DNA of 64,000 nucleotides from Phragmites australis (GCF_958298935.1 NC_084941.1:11382001-11446000), one strand, 5' to 3'; counted from the stretch's first letter, positions 12,000 through 24,229 are shown. The notes: generated by a model from the sequence alone, not told the origin. Made by a program: numbers and translations.

Positions 12000-12480
12000 C
12001 CTAGAGAAATCATAGATGGAGTTGGGCGTTTGTGAGGCCGCTACGTGGTGGTGGAGGTGGCGACGGACCGACATCCGACGATAGCTCGGTGCGGCTGGTA
12101 GCAGCTCATGGCTGGGTGGCGCGGGGTGGTGGCCGACGGCTCGACGACGCAGAGGCAACGGCGTAGGCCGAGCAGCAGGGGGGTGGGGGGGGGCAACGAC
12201 GGCCAGGCGGATGGCTGCTACTGGGCTGAGCGGCGGAAGGCAGCATGGGTGAGTGACAACCTACGGCTGGCTGATGGCGCAGCTGGAGGTGGTGGCGACG
12301 TGACATAGCGCGGCTAGCGACAACTCAAGGCTGGGCGGCAACCGGCAGCTGGGGTTGCGGTGCGGCGCGCTAAGCTGTGGCGGTGGCGCGGCTGCCCGTA
12401 GCAGCACGACGCACAGGAGAGGCGCACGCAGCGGGGAGGGGCAGCGCGGTAGCGGCGACCGGCGGGGAGGCGACGGGGGG
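12000..12480. other. GC-rich island without recognisable gene
   Basis: Strongly GC-rich, with short open frames on both strands of very biased composition (Pro/Arg/Gly/Ala). None shows a known domain. It lies next to the 5' end of the uridylyltransferase fragment and could be a former CpG-rich first exon or promoter, but the sequence does not prove it. Confidence 0.3.
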
Positions 12481-12482
12481 CG

Positions 12483-12848
12483 GAGGCGATCCATGCATGA
12501 CTTTATTTTATTTTTTACAACTGTCTAAATTTATTAGGTTCAAAATAGACGTTTAAATAATAAAATAAATTTGTTTCGACGAACTCTACTTATCCGTGCT
12601 CTCTCATTGTCCATCCGAATAATTGATTTAAAAGTAAATTTTTCGCATTCCGACAGTCAACACTTTTTTATTTTATTTTGGACATACCCAGATATTACAG
12701 GCGGCCTTGAGGTGGGGCAGAGGCGATCCATGCACCACTTTATTTTATTTTTTTACAACCGTCTAGGTTTTTTGGACTCCTAACGGGTCACATGGTGTTC
12801 AAAATAGACGTTTAAATAGCAAAATAGATTGTTTCGACAAGCTCTATA
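12483..12848 (+). repeat. Direct duplication of about 110-130 bp
   Basis: Units at 12,483-12,588 and 12,720-12,848 share 'GAGGCGATCCATGCA', 'ACTTTATTTTATTTT', 'CAAAATAGACGTTTAAATA' and 'TTGTTTCGAC' in the same order. The second copy has an extra block (CTAACGGGTCACATGG). It looks like an unidentified repeat inserted or duplicated twice. Confidence 0.65.
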
Positions 12849-12984
12849 TGTACGTGGTCGCCGCCATTGAACTGCTACCTGCATGAGCTATACAAGATGA
12901 GCTCATGCCGCCACTGTGGACGCCCTTGAGTTCACCATCTCCCGCGCTCTCCCGTAGACCCCCAGGCTGGCTATCGAGCTTTCA

Positions 12985-13180
12985 TACAGTGGTTGTGCCA
13001 GCCCAGCACGATGAGACCCGTCGTGCCTTTGTGCTGTGCCTGAGCTTAGCTGGAGGCGACTTGTGCCAGCCCGGCATGGCATGAACGACTCCTCGTGTCA
13101 CCCTAGCACGGCACGAAGGGCTCGAGGCCCGAAGGAGGCCGGGCCAGGCCAGCTCGGCACAACCCAAGTCCGAGCTCTAC
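12985..13180. repeat. GC-rich short-palindrome repeat
   Basis: Repeated imperfect palindromic words (TTGTGCCAGCCCAGCACGA, TTGTGCCAGCCCGGCATGG, CACCCTAGCACGGCACGA) fill this stretch. Similar 'GTGCCGGGCC-GGCACG' sequences are common in grass genomes as non-autonomous repeats. I see no termini or target duplication. Confidence 0.35.
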
Positions 13181-13472
13181 TCCCGAGCTTTGAGGTGCAT
13201 TTGTCGTTGTAGAGGCCGACATAGGCTTGTACCTACCCGACATAATCAATAAGTTATAACTTTAACTTATCCTTATTTACTACTATGAAGATTTGTAAAA
13301 TTAAGTGCCAGTCATACTTTCTAATTATCTAAATTACCAAGAAAAATGAGAGCAATTATCGCATGCCTTCTATTCTATATTTTCTTTTCCTTTCTGTGCC
13401 ACGCGCCCATCTACTAAGGAACCAACCATCGGCCCTCATGGGCACCACGGGAGAAACGATTGCCAGGAAACT

Positions 13473-16400
13473 GTGTTTGGGTCAGTGTCTATCCTCTCAC
13501 ATCTCCTGGTCAATCTCCCTCCCACTCACCAATTCTCTGGTCCGCCACACACATATTTCATACCACCATCACCTTCGTCTTTTCACACCACGAGCAAGCT
13601 ACCCAAACTGAATTTCCTAGAGTTTGATGGGGAAAATCCCAAATTATGGTGCAGTCGATGTGAGAATTATTTCAACATGTTTGGTGTTGTGCAGTCCATG
13701 TGGGTTAAGGATGCATCCATGCACCTCACGGGCATTGCGGCGCGCTGGCTTCAGTCAGTTGATCGCCTCGTTCGCCACATATCTTGGAATGAGTTTTGCG
13801 AACTGATCTTGGTGCATTTTGGCTGTGATGAGCATGAAACCTTGATACGGCACTTGTTTCACATCTGGCAAACACACATGGTGAAAGAGTATATTACACA
13901 ATTCATGGAATTAGTGGATCAGTTAGCTGCATACGAGTCCATTCCAGATCAGTTATACTACACACACATTTTATTGATGGATTATGTGATGATATCAAAT
14001 CCATTTTCATGGTTCAGCGGCCCCTAGATCTCGATACTGCTTGCACTCTTGCCTCATTGCAGGAGGAAGTTGGCGACCCAGCTCGGTGCCGCGACTCTCG
14101 CAAGTTTGACTACACTCCGATCGCTCGGACGTTTCTCAAGGGACCGAGTTCAGTACTTCAACCGGCGCCGGCACAAGCACGACAAGGTGCTGCTGAACTG
14201 ATAGATGATAATCACAGCATTGAGGTAGCATGACAGCACACAACTGAATACAAGATGGCGGCTCTCTGCGCTTATTGCCATGCACGAGGCCTCTGCTTCA
14301 AGTGTGCTAAGAAGTGGAGCCGCGACCACAAGTGTAACACCACTATACAACTCCATGATGTACAAGAATTGTGGGAACTCTTCAGCTATGAAGACTGGGA
14401 GCAGCAGCAGCTCAGTTCAGATATCTCTGAAATTCAGTCTGATGGCAAACTGATGACTATTTCTTGTGAGGCCATTTCAGGCGCTAAAACAGCAAAGACA
14501 CTGAAGCTACAAGGTGTGATACAAGGGATTGACATGTTGATGCTGCTCGACTCTGGCATTTCCCAAACATTTTTTAGCTCCACAATTGGTACCCAGTTAC
14601 AAGGAGGGTCAGAACTGCAGCAGCCACTCTGCGTTCAGGTGGCCAATGGGCAAATTCTTCGGTGTCAGCAGGAACTCAGCACCCCCACTTGGTCAGTACA
14701 AGGCATTACATTCAGTACACCTTTCAATGTTTTACTGCTCCATTCCTATGGTGCCATTATTGGTATGGATTGGCTGGAGGTGTTCACTCCCATGAAGATA
14801 CTTGGGATACAAGAGGTTATCTATTCCATATGCAGGCAGTTGGGTCACACTGCAACAGTTATTGTCGGATCACTCAGAATACACTGCATTCCAGTTACTA
14901 GCAGTGTCCAGTGCTGAAGCTCCAGTGGCCGACAATGCAATTCCTGAGTCAGTTCAGGCCATTTTGGACAGATATACTGATGTCTTTCAAGAACCACATG
15001 GATTTCCCCCTGCACGACCTTGTGATCACAAGATCCCACTGTTTCCGGGTGCCAGATCTGTTCAACTTCGGCAATATCGATACCCTCTGGCTTTAAAGTC
15101 TAAAATTGAGCATCAAGTTCAGGAAATGCTACAACAAGGCCTCATTCAGCACAGCTCAAGTGGGTTTTCTTCTCCAGTGCTTCTCGTGAAAAAGAAAGAT
15201 GGTAAGTGGTGCTTCTATGTTGATTATTGCCATGTGAATGCATTATCTGTCAAAACCAAGTATCAGGTGTCCGTTATTGATGAGCTCCTGGATGAACTCA
15301 CGGACGCCTACTGGTTTTCAAAGCTAGACCTGCGCGCGGGATATCACCAAATCCGGCTGTTTGATGGTGAAGAATTCAAGATCACCTTCCAAACACACAC
15401 CGGCCATTATGAATTATGTGAGATGGCTTTCGGAATATCAGGCGTGCCGGCCACTTTTTAGAACGCGATGAACACCACCTTGTTAGAGCTGCTTGGTCAC
15501 TGTGTCCTCGTCTTCTTTGATGATATATTAATCTTCATCCGATCTTTTGACAAGCACCTAGTTCACATCGAATAGGTACTACGACTCCTTCGGACGGATC
15601 GGTGGAATGTCAAATTGTCTAAATGTGCCTTCGCACAAAACAGTATTGCATATCTAGGACACATCGTCAGCATGAACAGCATCCAAACCGATGATTCTAA
15701 GATTGTTCTAAGATTGCAGCAAACCATGATTGGCCAATGCCCACTTTAGCCAAGGAACTCTATAGCTTCTTAGGTCTCGCTAGCTATTACCGCAAGTTTG
15801 TGTGCCAGTTTGGCTCCATCAGTTGACCCCTCACCGATCTACTCCACAAACACGGCTTGTTCGTCTAGACTTCACAAACTGAGATAACTTTTTAGACTCT
15901 CAAGCAAGGCACTGATCCAAGCTCTGGTACTTGCTCTTTCGTACTTCACCAAGCAATTCCACACCTGAATGAACAACGATTGCATACGCCGTGGCAGCAG
16001 AAGGTATTCACCAAATTACTCAGTCTGCACTACCGAATTCTATACAAGAAAGGGATCACAGACCGTGTTGCGGATGCCTTGTCTCGACGACCGATCGATC
16101 CTATGGAATTATAGGCCATATCTTCTTGTCAGCCTACTTGGGTTACTAAAGTTCTGGCCAGCTACACATAAGACCCTAGTGCACAACATCTGTTGGCGGA
16201 ACTTGCTGCATCCAAATCAGAATGTCGCGGCTACACACTTCAGCAAGGGATTATCCTCTACAATCAGCAGATCTGGGTTGGGCAAGCTCTCGAATTGCAA
16301 CACAAGATTATCCAGGCACGACACAGTAGTGCCATTGGTGGTCATTCGGGCTTCCCAGTCACCTAACACCGCATCAAGAAGCTATTTGCCTCGCGTGGGA

Positions 16401-17550
16401 TGGAAGATCAGATTCGTGATTGGGTGAAGGCTTGCCACATCTGTCAACAAGCCAAGCCGGAATGCACCAGATACCCAGGTCTGTTACAACCATTGCAGTT
16501 CCTAACTCAATCTTGGTAGATTATTTCTCTCAATTTTGTGGAAGGTCTTTCTCATTCTAGCCGTTTCAATGCTTTGTTGGTCGTGGTGGACAAATTCACA
16601 AAATATGACCACTTCATTCTGCTGGCTCATCCGTTCACCGTTGCACAAGTCGCTAAGGTATTCCTGGACTTTGTCTACAAATTGCACGGTTTACCGCTTT
16701 CCATTATCTCCGACTGGGATCGCATCTTCACCAAACACGAATCTTTGAATGAGCTCCGCCTACCACCCTTAGACGGATAGCCAGACGGAGTGTCTCAACC
16801 AATGTGTGGAGAAGTACCTGTGTTGCTTCGTCAATGCCAACCCAACTCATTGGAGTTAGTGGACCTCTCAAGCGGAGTTCTGGTACAATACCAGCTTCCA
16901 TTCAACGCTGAACAAGTTGCCCTTTGAAGTTTTGTATGGCACCAGTCCCCGCCACCTAGGAATTGCCTATGCGAACTCATGTTCAGTACCTGAGCTCGCC
17001 GCATGGTTGGAGGAACGTGCACTCATGGATCGGCTGTTGCATTAGCACCTCTTGTGTGCCCAACAATGCATGAAGCTGCAAGCAGAGAAGAAGTGCACAG
17101 AACAATCATTCGAGGTGGGCGATTAGGTGTTCCTAAAACTACAGCCCTATGTGCAATTGTCTGTCGCCATCTGCGCCAATCACAAGCTTGCCTTCAAGTA
17201 CTTCGGGCCATATCGCATCTTGGAGAAAATTCGACCTGTTGCCTATAAATTGGAGTTGCCGTCACACAGCACAGTGCACCCAATCTTCCATGTATCTCAA
17301 TTGAAGGCAGTCGTTGGCCGCAAGACCCAGGTACTTCCAGAATTGCCATCCACTAACATTGTTTCCAGGTGACTGAGCTCATCCTGTAGCTCCGCGTCAT
17401 CACCCATGGAGCAACAACGATTGCCCAAGTTTTGGTGAAGTGGTCTTCATCACCGGCAGCACTGGCCACATGGGAGGACACAAAGGTGTTGAGTCAACGG
17501 TTTCCCATGGCGCCTGCTTGGGGGCAAGTAGGTAGTCAAGGAGGAAGGGA
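13473..17550 (+). pseudogene. Chromovirus (Ty3/gypsy) gag-pol, decayed
   Basis: Broken plus-strand frames give the order typical of chromoviruses. Gag lies at 13,588-14,027 (LNFLEFDGENPKLW). A cysteine-rich knuckle (CAYCHARGLCFKC) lies near 14,270 and a protease (LLDSG) near 14,550. Reverse transcriptase spans about 14,940-15,560, with KLDLRAGYHQIRL and, after a stop at 15,460, the catalytic FFDDILIF. RNase H is full of stops (15,600-16,000). The integrase His-Cys zinc finger ends ACHICQQAK near 16,430, and its core (VVVDKFTKYDHF) follows at about 16,530-16,780. A C-terminal chromodomain (LVKWSSSPAALATWED) lies at about 17,430. The polypurine tract GAGGAAGGGA ends at 17,550. Many stops and shifts make it long dead. 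Clade is probably Reina/Tekay-like; I cannot fix it. Confidence 0.85.
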
Positions 17551-17936
17551 TGTTAGTGCACCTGCCCAGGACGACGCCAGAAGGAAGAAGTCCGAGAGCA
17601 ACCCCAGGCAGTCTGGACACAAACTGAAGCCCAACCCATGCTGGATGGGCCCAACTGGGCTTAGTGAGATACAATCAGGCTTGGCCCATGTAACGAGTGG
17701 ACAGGATATATGGAGGGAGGAACACCGGAGTGAGGCAAGGCCTAAGATGATAACGAATTCTATTATGCCTTCTTCCTCGTCCGGTCCTAAACCCAGAACC
17801 TCTACCTCCTCCTGCTGCTCTTGCTGTTCTTCGTGATTGAGTAAACACCTATCAAATTGGACCCTCACAAGAGCATGAGGAATTCCCAGTGTCTGTTGCA
17901 AACGAAGGTTCGAAATCAAATTAGTTAGTGAAATAC
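17551..17936 (+). mobile_element. 3' LTR of the chromovirus (end uncertain)
   Basis: TGTTAGTGCACC begins immediately after the polypurine tract. The right boundary is a guess; 17,900 or 17,940 are possible CA ends. No matching 5' LTR is visible upstream of 13,473, so the element has lost its 5' end. Confidence 0.55.
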
Positions 17937-17940
17937 AGGC

Positions 17941-18481
17941 ATATATGCATATGCTGACATAAAATTAAACTAGCTAGTTCAGTCTCCTATAATATAAGAG
18001 AAAAACGAGTTTAGTTTAGATGCAAAATTATTGTATACCATAAAGGCTACAGTTTCTTCCAAAGAGCTTTGACCGTCAGTTACTTGTGACCTTTTTTTTA
18101 CATAGTGAGTTACTTGTGACCTGTATTGTTTATATGGATTTGAGCAAAATTATCATTTGGTCCAAGGTCATCACCTTGTTATCTGGATATCGCCATGCTG
18201 CAGTCAGCAGAAACAAGACTATTTTTTTTTGTCAGTCAGTTAGTACTGACTCTCTAGGAGTAACTTTCAAGTTTCAATCCAGTGCCATGCAGCCAGTACT
18301 GCTAGCATAGAATTAATTTGTAGAATATATCATTAATGTGCCTAAAAAAGTATCAAGTATTCATGCAAATGAAATGAAAATAGCATTTACATTAACGGAT
18401 AGTAAGTTACATTAAAATAAATTGCATACTACAATTAGCTATCATCCAATCAGGTCATATACAAGGTTTGTTTTTTCAAGG
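17941..18481. other. No gene seen
   Basis: AT-rich intergenic sequence. I see nothing recognisable. Confidence 0.4.
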
Positions 18482-19827
18482 CACTACTAAAGAAAATGTT
18501 ATCACTGTCGGTTTAAAATTAGTATCACTGTCAGTTTTTAAACCGATGGTAAATTAGCGGTAGTGATAATCCTTGATTATCACTGCTGGCTTATAAACCG
18601 GCAATAATAATCTAAATATCACTGCCGGTTCAAAGCTATAATCAGCAATGATAATCCATCTACAAGTGCAAAAATACTCTAGTGCGAACTCTTCAGCATG
18701 GGGATCCTAGATGGAAACCCTATACCGAAATATTCAAGGTAGAGTATTTTATATGGCGAAATATTTGTTTTGCATATTGTGGTATCCAAGTGACAACAAT
18801 ATATCTAAATGAATGATGAAAACACAATCATCTTGAAGAAAATGTATCTTCTGTCACTCATTTAGATGTATTTATTACCATAATTTAGCTTGAATGAATG
18901 ATAATATCTAAATCTACATTCGCAGTGACAATAATAAGTATAAATGAATGGTAAAAACATAATCCATCTTCAACACAATTATGTTTTTTGCCATTCATTT
19001 AGACCTAACTATTGCCATAATAATTTTCACACAACATTCGCACGTGCAGTGGAGATGAGGAGAGGAGATGAGAAGATGAGGAGGGTGCGCGGCCATGCGT
19101 TGGCTTGAAAGAGGCTGGGCCGAAGGGGTAGAGATAGCCGTAGTGGAGACGATGACCACCGCTCCACTTTGACTGCTATTACCCCTATGGAGCAAATTGG
19201 GAGCACATGATGGGCTCGGCAGATGGCGGGTTCAACGGATGGTGGACTCGACAAAGGCGAGGTGGCTACGGCTTGGAGAACGTGTTGAAGACGGGTATAA
19301 GGGGTAGAGGCAGCCACAGTAAAAATGGTAACCACCGCTCCACTTCAACCGCCACTACCTCTCGGGAGTGGCTTCGGGAGATTAGAAGGAAATGAGATGG
19401 GGTGGCTGAGGGAGATGAACTCTAATTATAGAAGAATTATCACTGTCGATTTGGAATACAAACCGACACTAATAATAATTAACGTCACCAGTCCATCTTC
19501 GTCAATTATTGCTCCGTCGGTTTGGATTAGGAACCGATAGTGATAAATATTATCACTGTCGATTTGTAATACGAACCGATTGAGATAAATATTATCACTG
19601 TCGGTTACTAAATACATGTTTTTTAAGAACCGGTGGTGATAATTTGAATATTATTGCCGGTTCATGTTATAAACTGGTAGCGATAACTATTATCATTGTC
19701 GGTTCTTGCTAGCTCGACTTTTTGTGTGCGCATGGAGCTTATGAACCAGTATTGATATATTATCACTACCGATTATTATTGAACCAACAGTAAAATGGGG
19801 ACTGAGATGATCCTTTCTGTGGTAGTG
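18482..19827. mobile_element. Non-autonomous CACTA transposon, 1346 bp
   Basis: It begins CACTACTAAAGAAAATG and ends TTTCTGTGGTAGTG, that is CACTA...TAGTG termini forming a short inverted repeat. Subterminal arrays of the TATCACTGTCGGTT phrase in both orientations occupy about 18,500-18,660 and 19,435-19,800. The interior has no transposase. The flanking 3-mers are AGG and GGA, so the usual 3-bp target duplication is not exact. It would depend on a transposase supplied elsewhere. Confidence 0.8.
18941..19001. repeat. Hairpin-forming inverted repeat inside the CACTA element
   Basis: Arm 18,941-18,963 (TAAATGAATGGTAAAAACAT...) pairs with 18,978-19,001 around a 14-base loop, with about two mismatches or gaps. 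A looser copy of the same design lies at about 18,808-18,870. Confidence 0.6.
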
Positions 19828-20787
19828 GGATATCCATCTTGAAACAGCAACTACCTTAGACGAATGAAATTACTGCCAAATTGGTTGAAATAATAAGAAA
19901 AAAACATATAGAACCGCAATTTTGGGTATAAAAGCTCAGATCTCTATCGAATTCACAAATGCAAATATTCTGGACACAGAGAAAAGAAGAAAATTGGCGA
20001 AAGAAACGACATGCATTGCACATAGCTTATAATTTCTTCAAATTTTACCAAACTGAATGGACAAAATTTGTGTTAAATACATTGATACAAACGGATAAAT
20101 TAGTCTTATCAGAAAACTAAGGAATAATATAATCTCTTCACGCCACAAAGAAACAGAACTATATCTATCTCACGCAAAAGATTCAAGAAACAGAACACAG
20201 AAGTTCAGAAAAAGGTCTTTTTGGAGAAAGAACAAGCATACACATGCATCTGTAAGTACATGGACGTAGGGTGTGAGGAGGGAGAGCTGCAGCGCCCAAC
20301 CGTACCGCACGCCGCCGGCTCGCGATGCTCATCTGCGGTGGCCTGCCGCGGGGGAGGTGACCTTCACGTCGATCGGTCTTGATATTTTGGTGGTTCGGAT
20401 GACCTATTAAATTAAATATATAAAAATAATCAATATATACATTATAAAGATAATATTTGATGTATTAAAAAATTATTTTTGATAAACACTTAAATAAATG
20501 AGTGCATTAATATTGGCATGGTATGCTAAATGTTGCATAAATCCATGAGAATCACACGTCACAAGTTGCAACTACTTCAATGCATGAACTGTCACTCGAA
20601 TCTAGAGCAATGGTCTACAATTTTCTGATAAAAGCTGCATTGCTAAGCAAAGATGGAACCTTTTACACTGAACTCATCCAGCACAAGAACCACATGGGTT
20701 AAACAATCAAGTTTGCAACCGAATGTGTAACTCACAGTAGATTAGCGCATATTATCATCAAAATCTCAAAAAACATGTGCTAACCAA
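19828..20787. other. No gene seen
   Basis: AT-rich sequence with a short GC-rich piece at about 20,285-20,390. No open frame with a known domain. Confidence 0.4.
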
Positions 20788-21240
20788 TCAAACAACAATC
20801 GTATCACCAACAATACAACTATAGGTTTCTAGATCACGAACCTTGGGGTACTTGTACTTACATAGCGTGTCGAGCAGCGTGGCGAACTCGCCGGCGTCGG
20901 GCTCCCTCCCGACGAACGCCTCCATGTTATTGAACGCGCGCATGGCCTGCCGCGTCATGCCCGCGGCGACATACCTCCTCGCCAGCACCGTGAACGTGCA
21001 GGGCGTTGCGGCACCGTCGGCCACGGACTCCACGACGAACTAGCTTGCGCGGCCGAGCGCGTCGACAATGGCGTCGTAGGCGTCCGCGGGGGTGTGGATA
21101 CGGAGGGATGGAGGCTTGCGGTGTGCAGGAGCGAGAGCGCGAGCTTGGATGCGCGGATGAGGTGGAGGAGGAGCTGCGGTTAGGCCATCCGGGTCACCGC
21201 CTTCAGCGACGCTGAGGCCGCTACCTGCGGTGGCACTCGG
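20788..21240 (-). pseudogene. Pentatricopeptide-repeat (PPR) protein fragment
   Basis: Minus-strand frames show the start of an organelle-type PPR protein: HTPADAYDAIVDALGRAS at about 21,095-21,040, then a stop, then CTFTVLARRYVAAGMTRQAM and AGEFATLLDTLCKYKYPK (21,000-20,838). The spacing of helix-turn-helix units (TFTVLARRYVAAGM...AF..M) is PPR-like. After KYPK the sequence AAG-GTTCGTG may be an old splice donor, beyond which the frame becomes meaningless and stops at 20,788. PPR proteins bind organellar RNA and usually have ten or more repeats; only about two are left and the upstream part contains a deletion and a stop, so this is a broken gene or captured fragment. Confidence 0.65.
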
Positions 21241-21259
21241 CAGACGCCAGACGACAGAC

Positions 21260-21957
21260 GAGCCAAGAGGATACGAGAAGACACGAGAATACGAGATCAG
21301 ATCGGCTGCATCAACAATCGCCAATCGGCAGACGTGTGTGGGAGGCGTGCTAGTGCTAAGTGCTAACCGCACGATATGGGCCATACGGGCTGATGATATG
21401 TGATATGGCCTGCACGATATGAGCCTAATAAACTGTCGTGGGCTAAAACTCGGTACAAAATAGAAAATACACTATATCTAAATGTATATTAGAGGAGCCT
21501 CTAGGTTTTGGGGAGCCCGAGTTTAGGGGCCCAGGGTGGCCGCCCCGCTTGCTCCCTGGCTCAGCCCCGCATGTCGCTGGCCAAACCTAGCCTAGGCTAA
21601 TTCGGGGGAGATGGAGGGAGGGCTGTGGAGAAGGGGAACTAGAAGCGGGGGAGGACGAGGAGACGTGTGTCTGTGGATGCATGGAGTGGAGGGAAAGGAA
21701 GAGGCAGCGATCTATCGATCTGGAGGAGCTTAAAGGTGAGACGTGTGTCTGTAGATGCAACTTCTGAATAGATGGATAAACATGATGCCTCCTCTTGCAT
21801 CATTGGGAGAGCATGTCTCTCCAGGCAATGGTGTGGCAGCAGAGACGAGAGGCATAGTGCATGGAATGGCAGGGTTGTATGGAGACGAGCGCGGCAACTA
21901 CTGTGCAAGTGCATGGATTGGTTGGTGCAGCCCTGCCTAATCCGTGCCCGTTCCTGG
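21260..21957. other. No gene seen
   Basis: Mixed composition, several short open frames on both strands without recognisable domains. The word ACGTGTGTCTGTAGATGCA near 21,741 is a near copy of ACGTGTGTCTGTGGATGCA near 21,663, which suggests a small local duplication. Confidence 0.35.
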
Positions 21958-22175
21958 TACTTCCTCTGATCTCAAATATAAGTTTGAGTTTATTATGGTA
22001 TGGACACAACTCCTAATATGGCATTTCAACTAATAATATCTAGAAAAATATATTATTTTAAATAGAAAAAAATTATATATTATGAAAGTATTTTTCATGA
22101 TGAATCTAAAAACGTCACTATGATTTTTAAGCTATTGGTGGTCAAAATTAAAAATCTTTAACTTAGGACAAATCT
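21958..22175. mobile_element. Stowaway-like MITE, right end missing
   Basis: TACTTCCTCTGATCTCAAATATAAGT matches the terminal sequence of Stowaway MITEs in form (TA target, CTCCCTCCG...ATATAAG). The interior phrases GGTGGTCAAAATTAAAAATC and CTTAGGACAAATCTAAA are those normally found just before the right terminus, but the terminus itself is not there: the sequence runs into the next unit. Confidence 0.5.
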
Positions 22176-22374
22176 AAATGTTCAACGAGCGAGAGCAGGG
22201 TGTCACTCATTGAACGGGTGATATCTTGTGGGTCCCACAGTCAAACCGGCCCGAGTTAAATAAGGCCGGTAACTTGGCGGCCACGTCAAGGTGTCGCCAG
22301 TTCATGAGGCGTCACCTTTCTCTTGCTCGTTGAATGAGCGGGACCTTTTCTCGCAGCGTGCCCCCACTAACTCA

Positions 22375-22580
22375 CCGAAAAGGTGTTGCCGTTGAACGGG
22401 CCATACCTTTTTCGTATAAATAGCACCCGCGCACCTGGCCGACATCAGCGATGCTATTTCCTCGTTTCCCAGCCGAGAGAGCCAGAGAGAGTGCTGAGAG
22501 AGGGAGGAGAGGAGGAGATGGAAGGGGAGGGAGGAAGAATAGGAGATTTTTTGCTTCGTTGTTTTTACAAACCTGGTAAG
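22375..22580 (+). promoter_or_regulatory. Pol II-like promoter, purine-rich leader and splice donor
   Basis: GTATAAATAGC at about 22,415 is a strong TATA box. Roughly 50-110 bases downstream comes a GAGA-rich leader (GAGAGAGCCAGAGAGAGTG...), and CAAACCTG-GTAAGATAG at about 22,570 looks like an exon end with splice donor. The following 250 bases have the character of an intron. This would drive transcription to the right, into the GRF modules. Confidence 0.45.
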
Positions 22581-22599
22581 ATAGTCGCTAGTAGTAGGT

Positions 22600-22830
22600 T
22601 TTGATATAGATTAGAAGTTAGATATAAGGTTTAGACATAGGTTAGAATGTAGATCTAGGTTTAGAACTAAGGTTAGATATAGTTTAGCAATTAGATCTAG
22701 TCTATAGGTGTATATTAGCGATTAGATATGATATTTAGACATAGGTTAGGTATTGGATATCGGATTTAGACATAGTTTAGATAGAACTTAACTAACAGAT
22801 ATAGGATTTAAAGGTTTTAGATGTAGTGAC
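22600..22830 (+). repeat. Degenerate short tandem repeat (TTTAGACATAGGTTAGATAT)
   Basis: About a dozen imperfect copies of a 12- to 22-base word built from TTAGATATAG and TTTAGACATAGG follow the putative splice donor. They look like an expanded intronic repeat. Confidence 0.6.
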
Positions 22831-24229
22831 CCGGGGATTTTTTTTTTTTTGTAATATAGAGTAAATGTCAGACCATAGTTTTAATCAATGTTGCAATATT
22901 GTAGATGTTGGTTTATATTTTTTTTTGTTCTGTCGGAATATTGGTAGGGTTTTATGTCGATGGTTGGCAGGTATGACGAATAAATGATAGTTTAGGATTT
23001 TTTATGGGGACAATGAAATATTTTATGGTTTGGAAGGGGTAGTACGGTCGGTGTATGGCCGCCACCTGACGTCGTGCGCTATCAACTCGTCGAACTAGTG
23101 AACGAGCTCATCAGGGATGATACTCAGGTCCCTGGGTACAACTACATGTTCGACTTACGAGGACACAGGGCACCCAGGACGACTACATGATTCCATCACC
23201 CGCTGGACCGCCTGTGTGGTCGATCATTCCACCGGATGCGCTAATGTATTCAGCACACAATGTGAGAACACAGAGGTGCAGGGTTCCGAGGGGGTGAGAC
23301 CAATGGGGTCGTCCCTAAGAGGGGACATAATCTTTAGGATAATATTTCGCTCTATGTACTTATCGGTTATGACTTTGTAGTAACTTAATGATCTATGTTC
23401 ATGCTACTATGTTATTGTTAGTGTCTTAATATCTTGTATGTACTTTTTTTTTTGTGATTCCATTAGGACCATAGAGTCATACCACGAGTATTCCATAACA
23501 ATCATAATAAACACGTTGACGTAAGGTATAATGGCATGTATGATACTCTTAGTAGCGTACCGAAGTTTCGGCTAACATGCCTTAGGGAATGTAAAAGGGC
23601 GTAGATCGAAGGTATGATACATAAATAACAACAGCACCATGACTGTGGTTTTAATCGTATTGACGTTCATGGTCAATATAAATGTGGAGGTCACAATCTA
23701 GAATATTTCAAAGAAAAAATGACATGGAAATTCATGGTGGTATAGTTCTCACCCTCCCAAGAGGACATCAGAAGATGCCCTCCATGAAAGCTCCCATCGT
23801 ACATAAGAACGATGCAGTTGTAACCATGGGAGCTCTTGGGCCACGACTCATTCGAGTGGTCGTAAATCCTTACTTGACTTAGAGGACAAAAATCACTCTT
23901 ATCCTTCAAAAGGAAGTTGTAGAGAGTCTCATCGTACTTTGTTAGACCAAACAAACCCTCCCATCTCACTGCCGGCTGCCCTGCCCCTTCTTCCTCAGCC
24001 CCTCCCGCCCCTAGCCTCCATTGATCGCTATGGCTTCAGTTTCAAGATACATGAGCCTTTTATAGATGTGTAGTAGAAATATAGCTCCTTTTACTGTGGT
24101 ATAATTGTTTTGGTTGTGCCATATAGGACTTGTCTTTTCGTCTGAAAGGACTTGACATACTGCAACTATTTTTGTATCGCACATTCCATCCTTTCACTTG
24201 CTAATTGTTTACTCTTGTCGTCTCAAAAC
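22831..24229 (+). other. Unassigned interior, a few decayed coding traces
   Basis: A short plus-strand frame at about 23,055-23,190 reads as a protein piece (VVRYQLVELVNELIRDD then YMFDLRGHRAPRTTT) before it stops. I do not recognise the family. The rest, including 23,690-24,060, shows no domain. Confidence 0.3.

Noticed and set aside
12106..12494. GC-rich open frames on both strands
   Set aside because: Low-complexity composition with no domain; open because stop codons are rare in GC-rich DNA.
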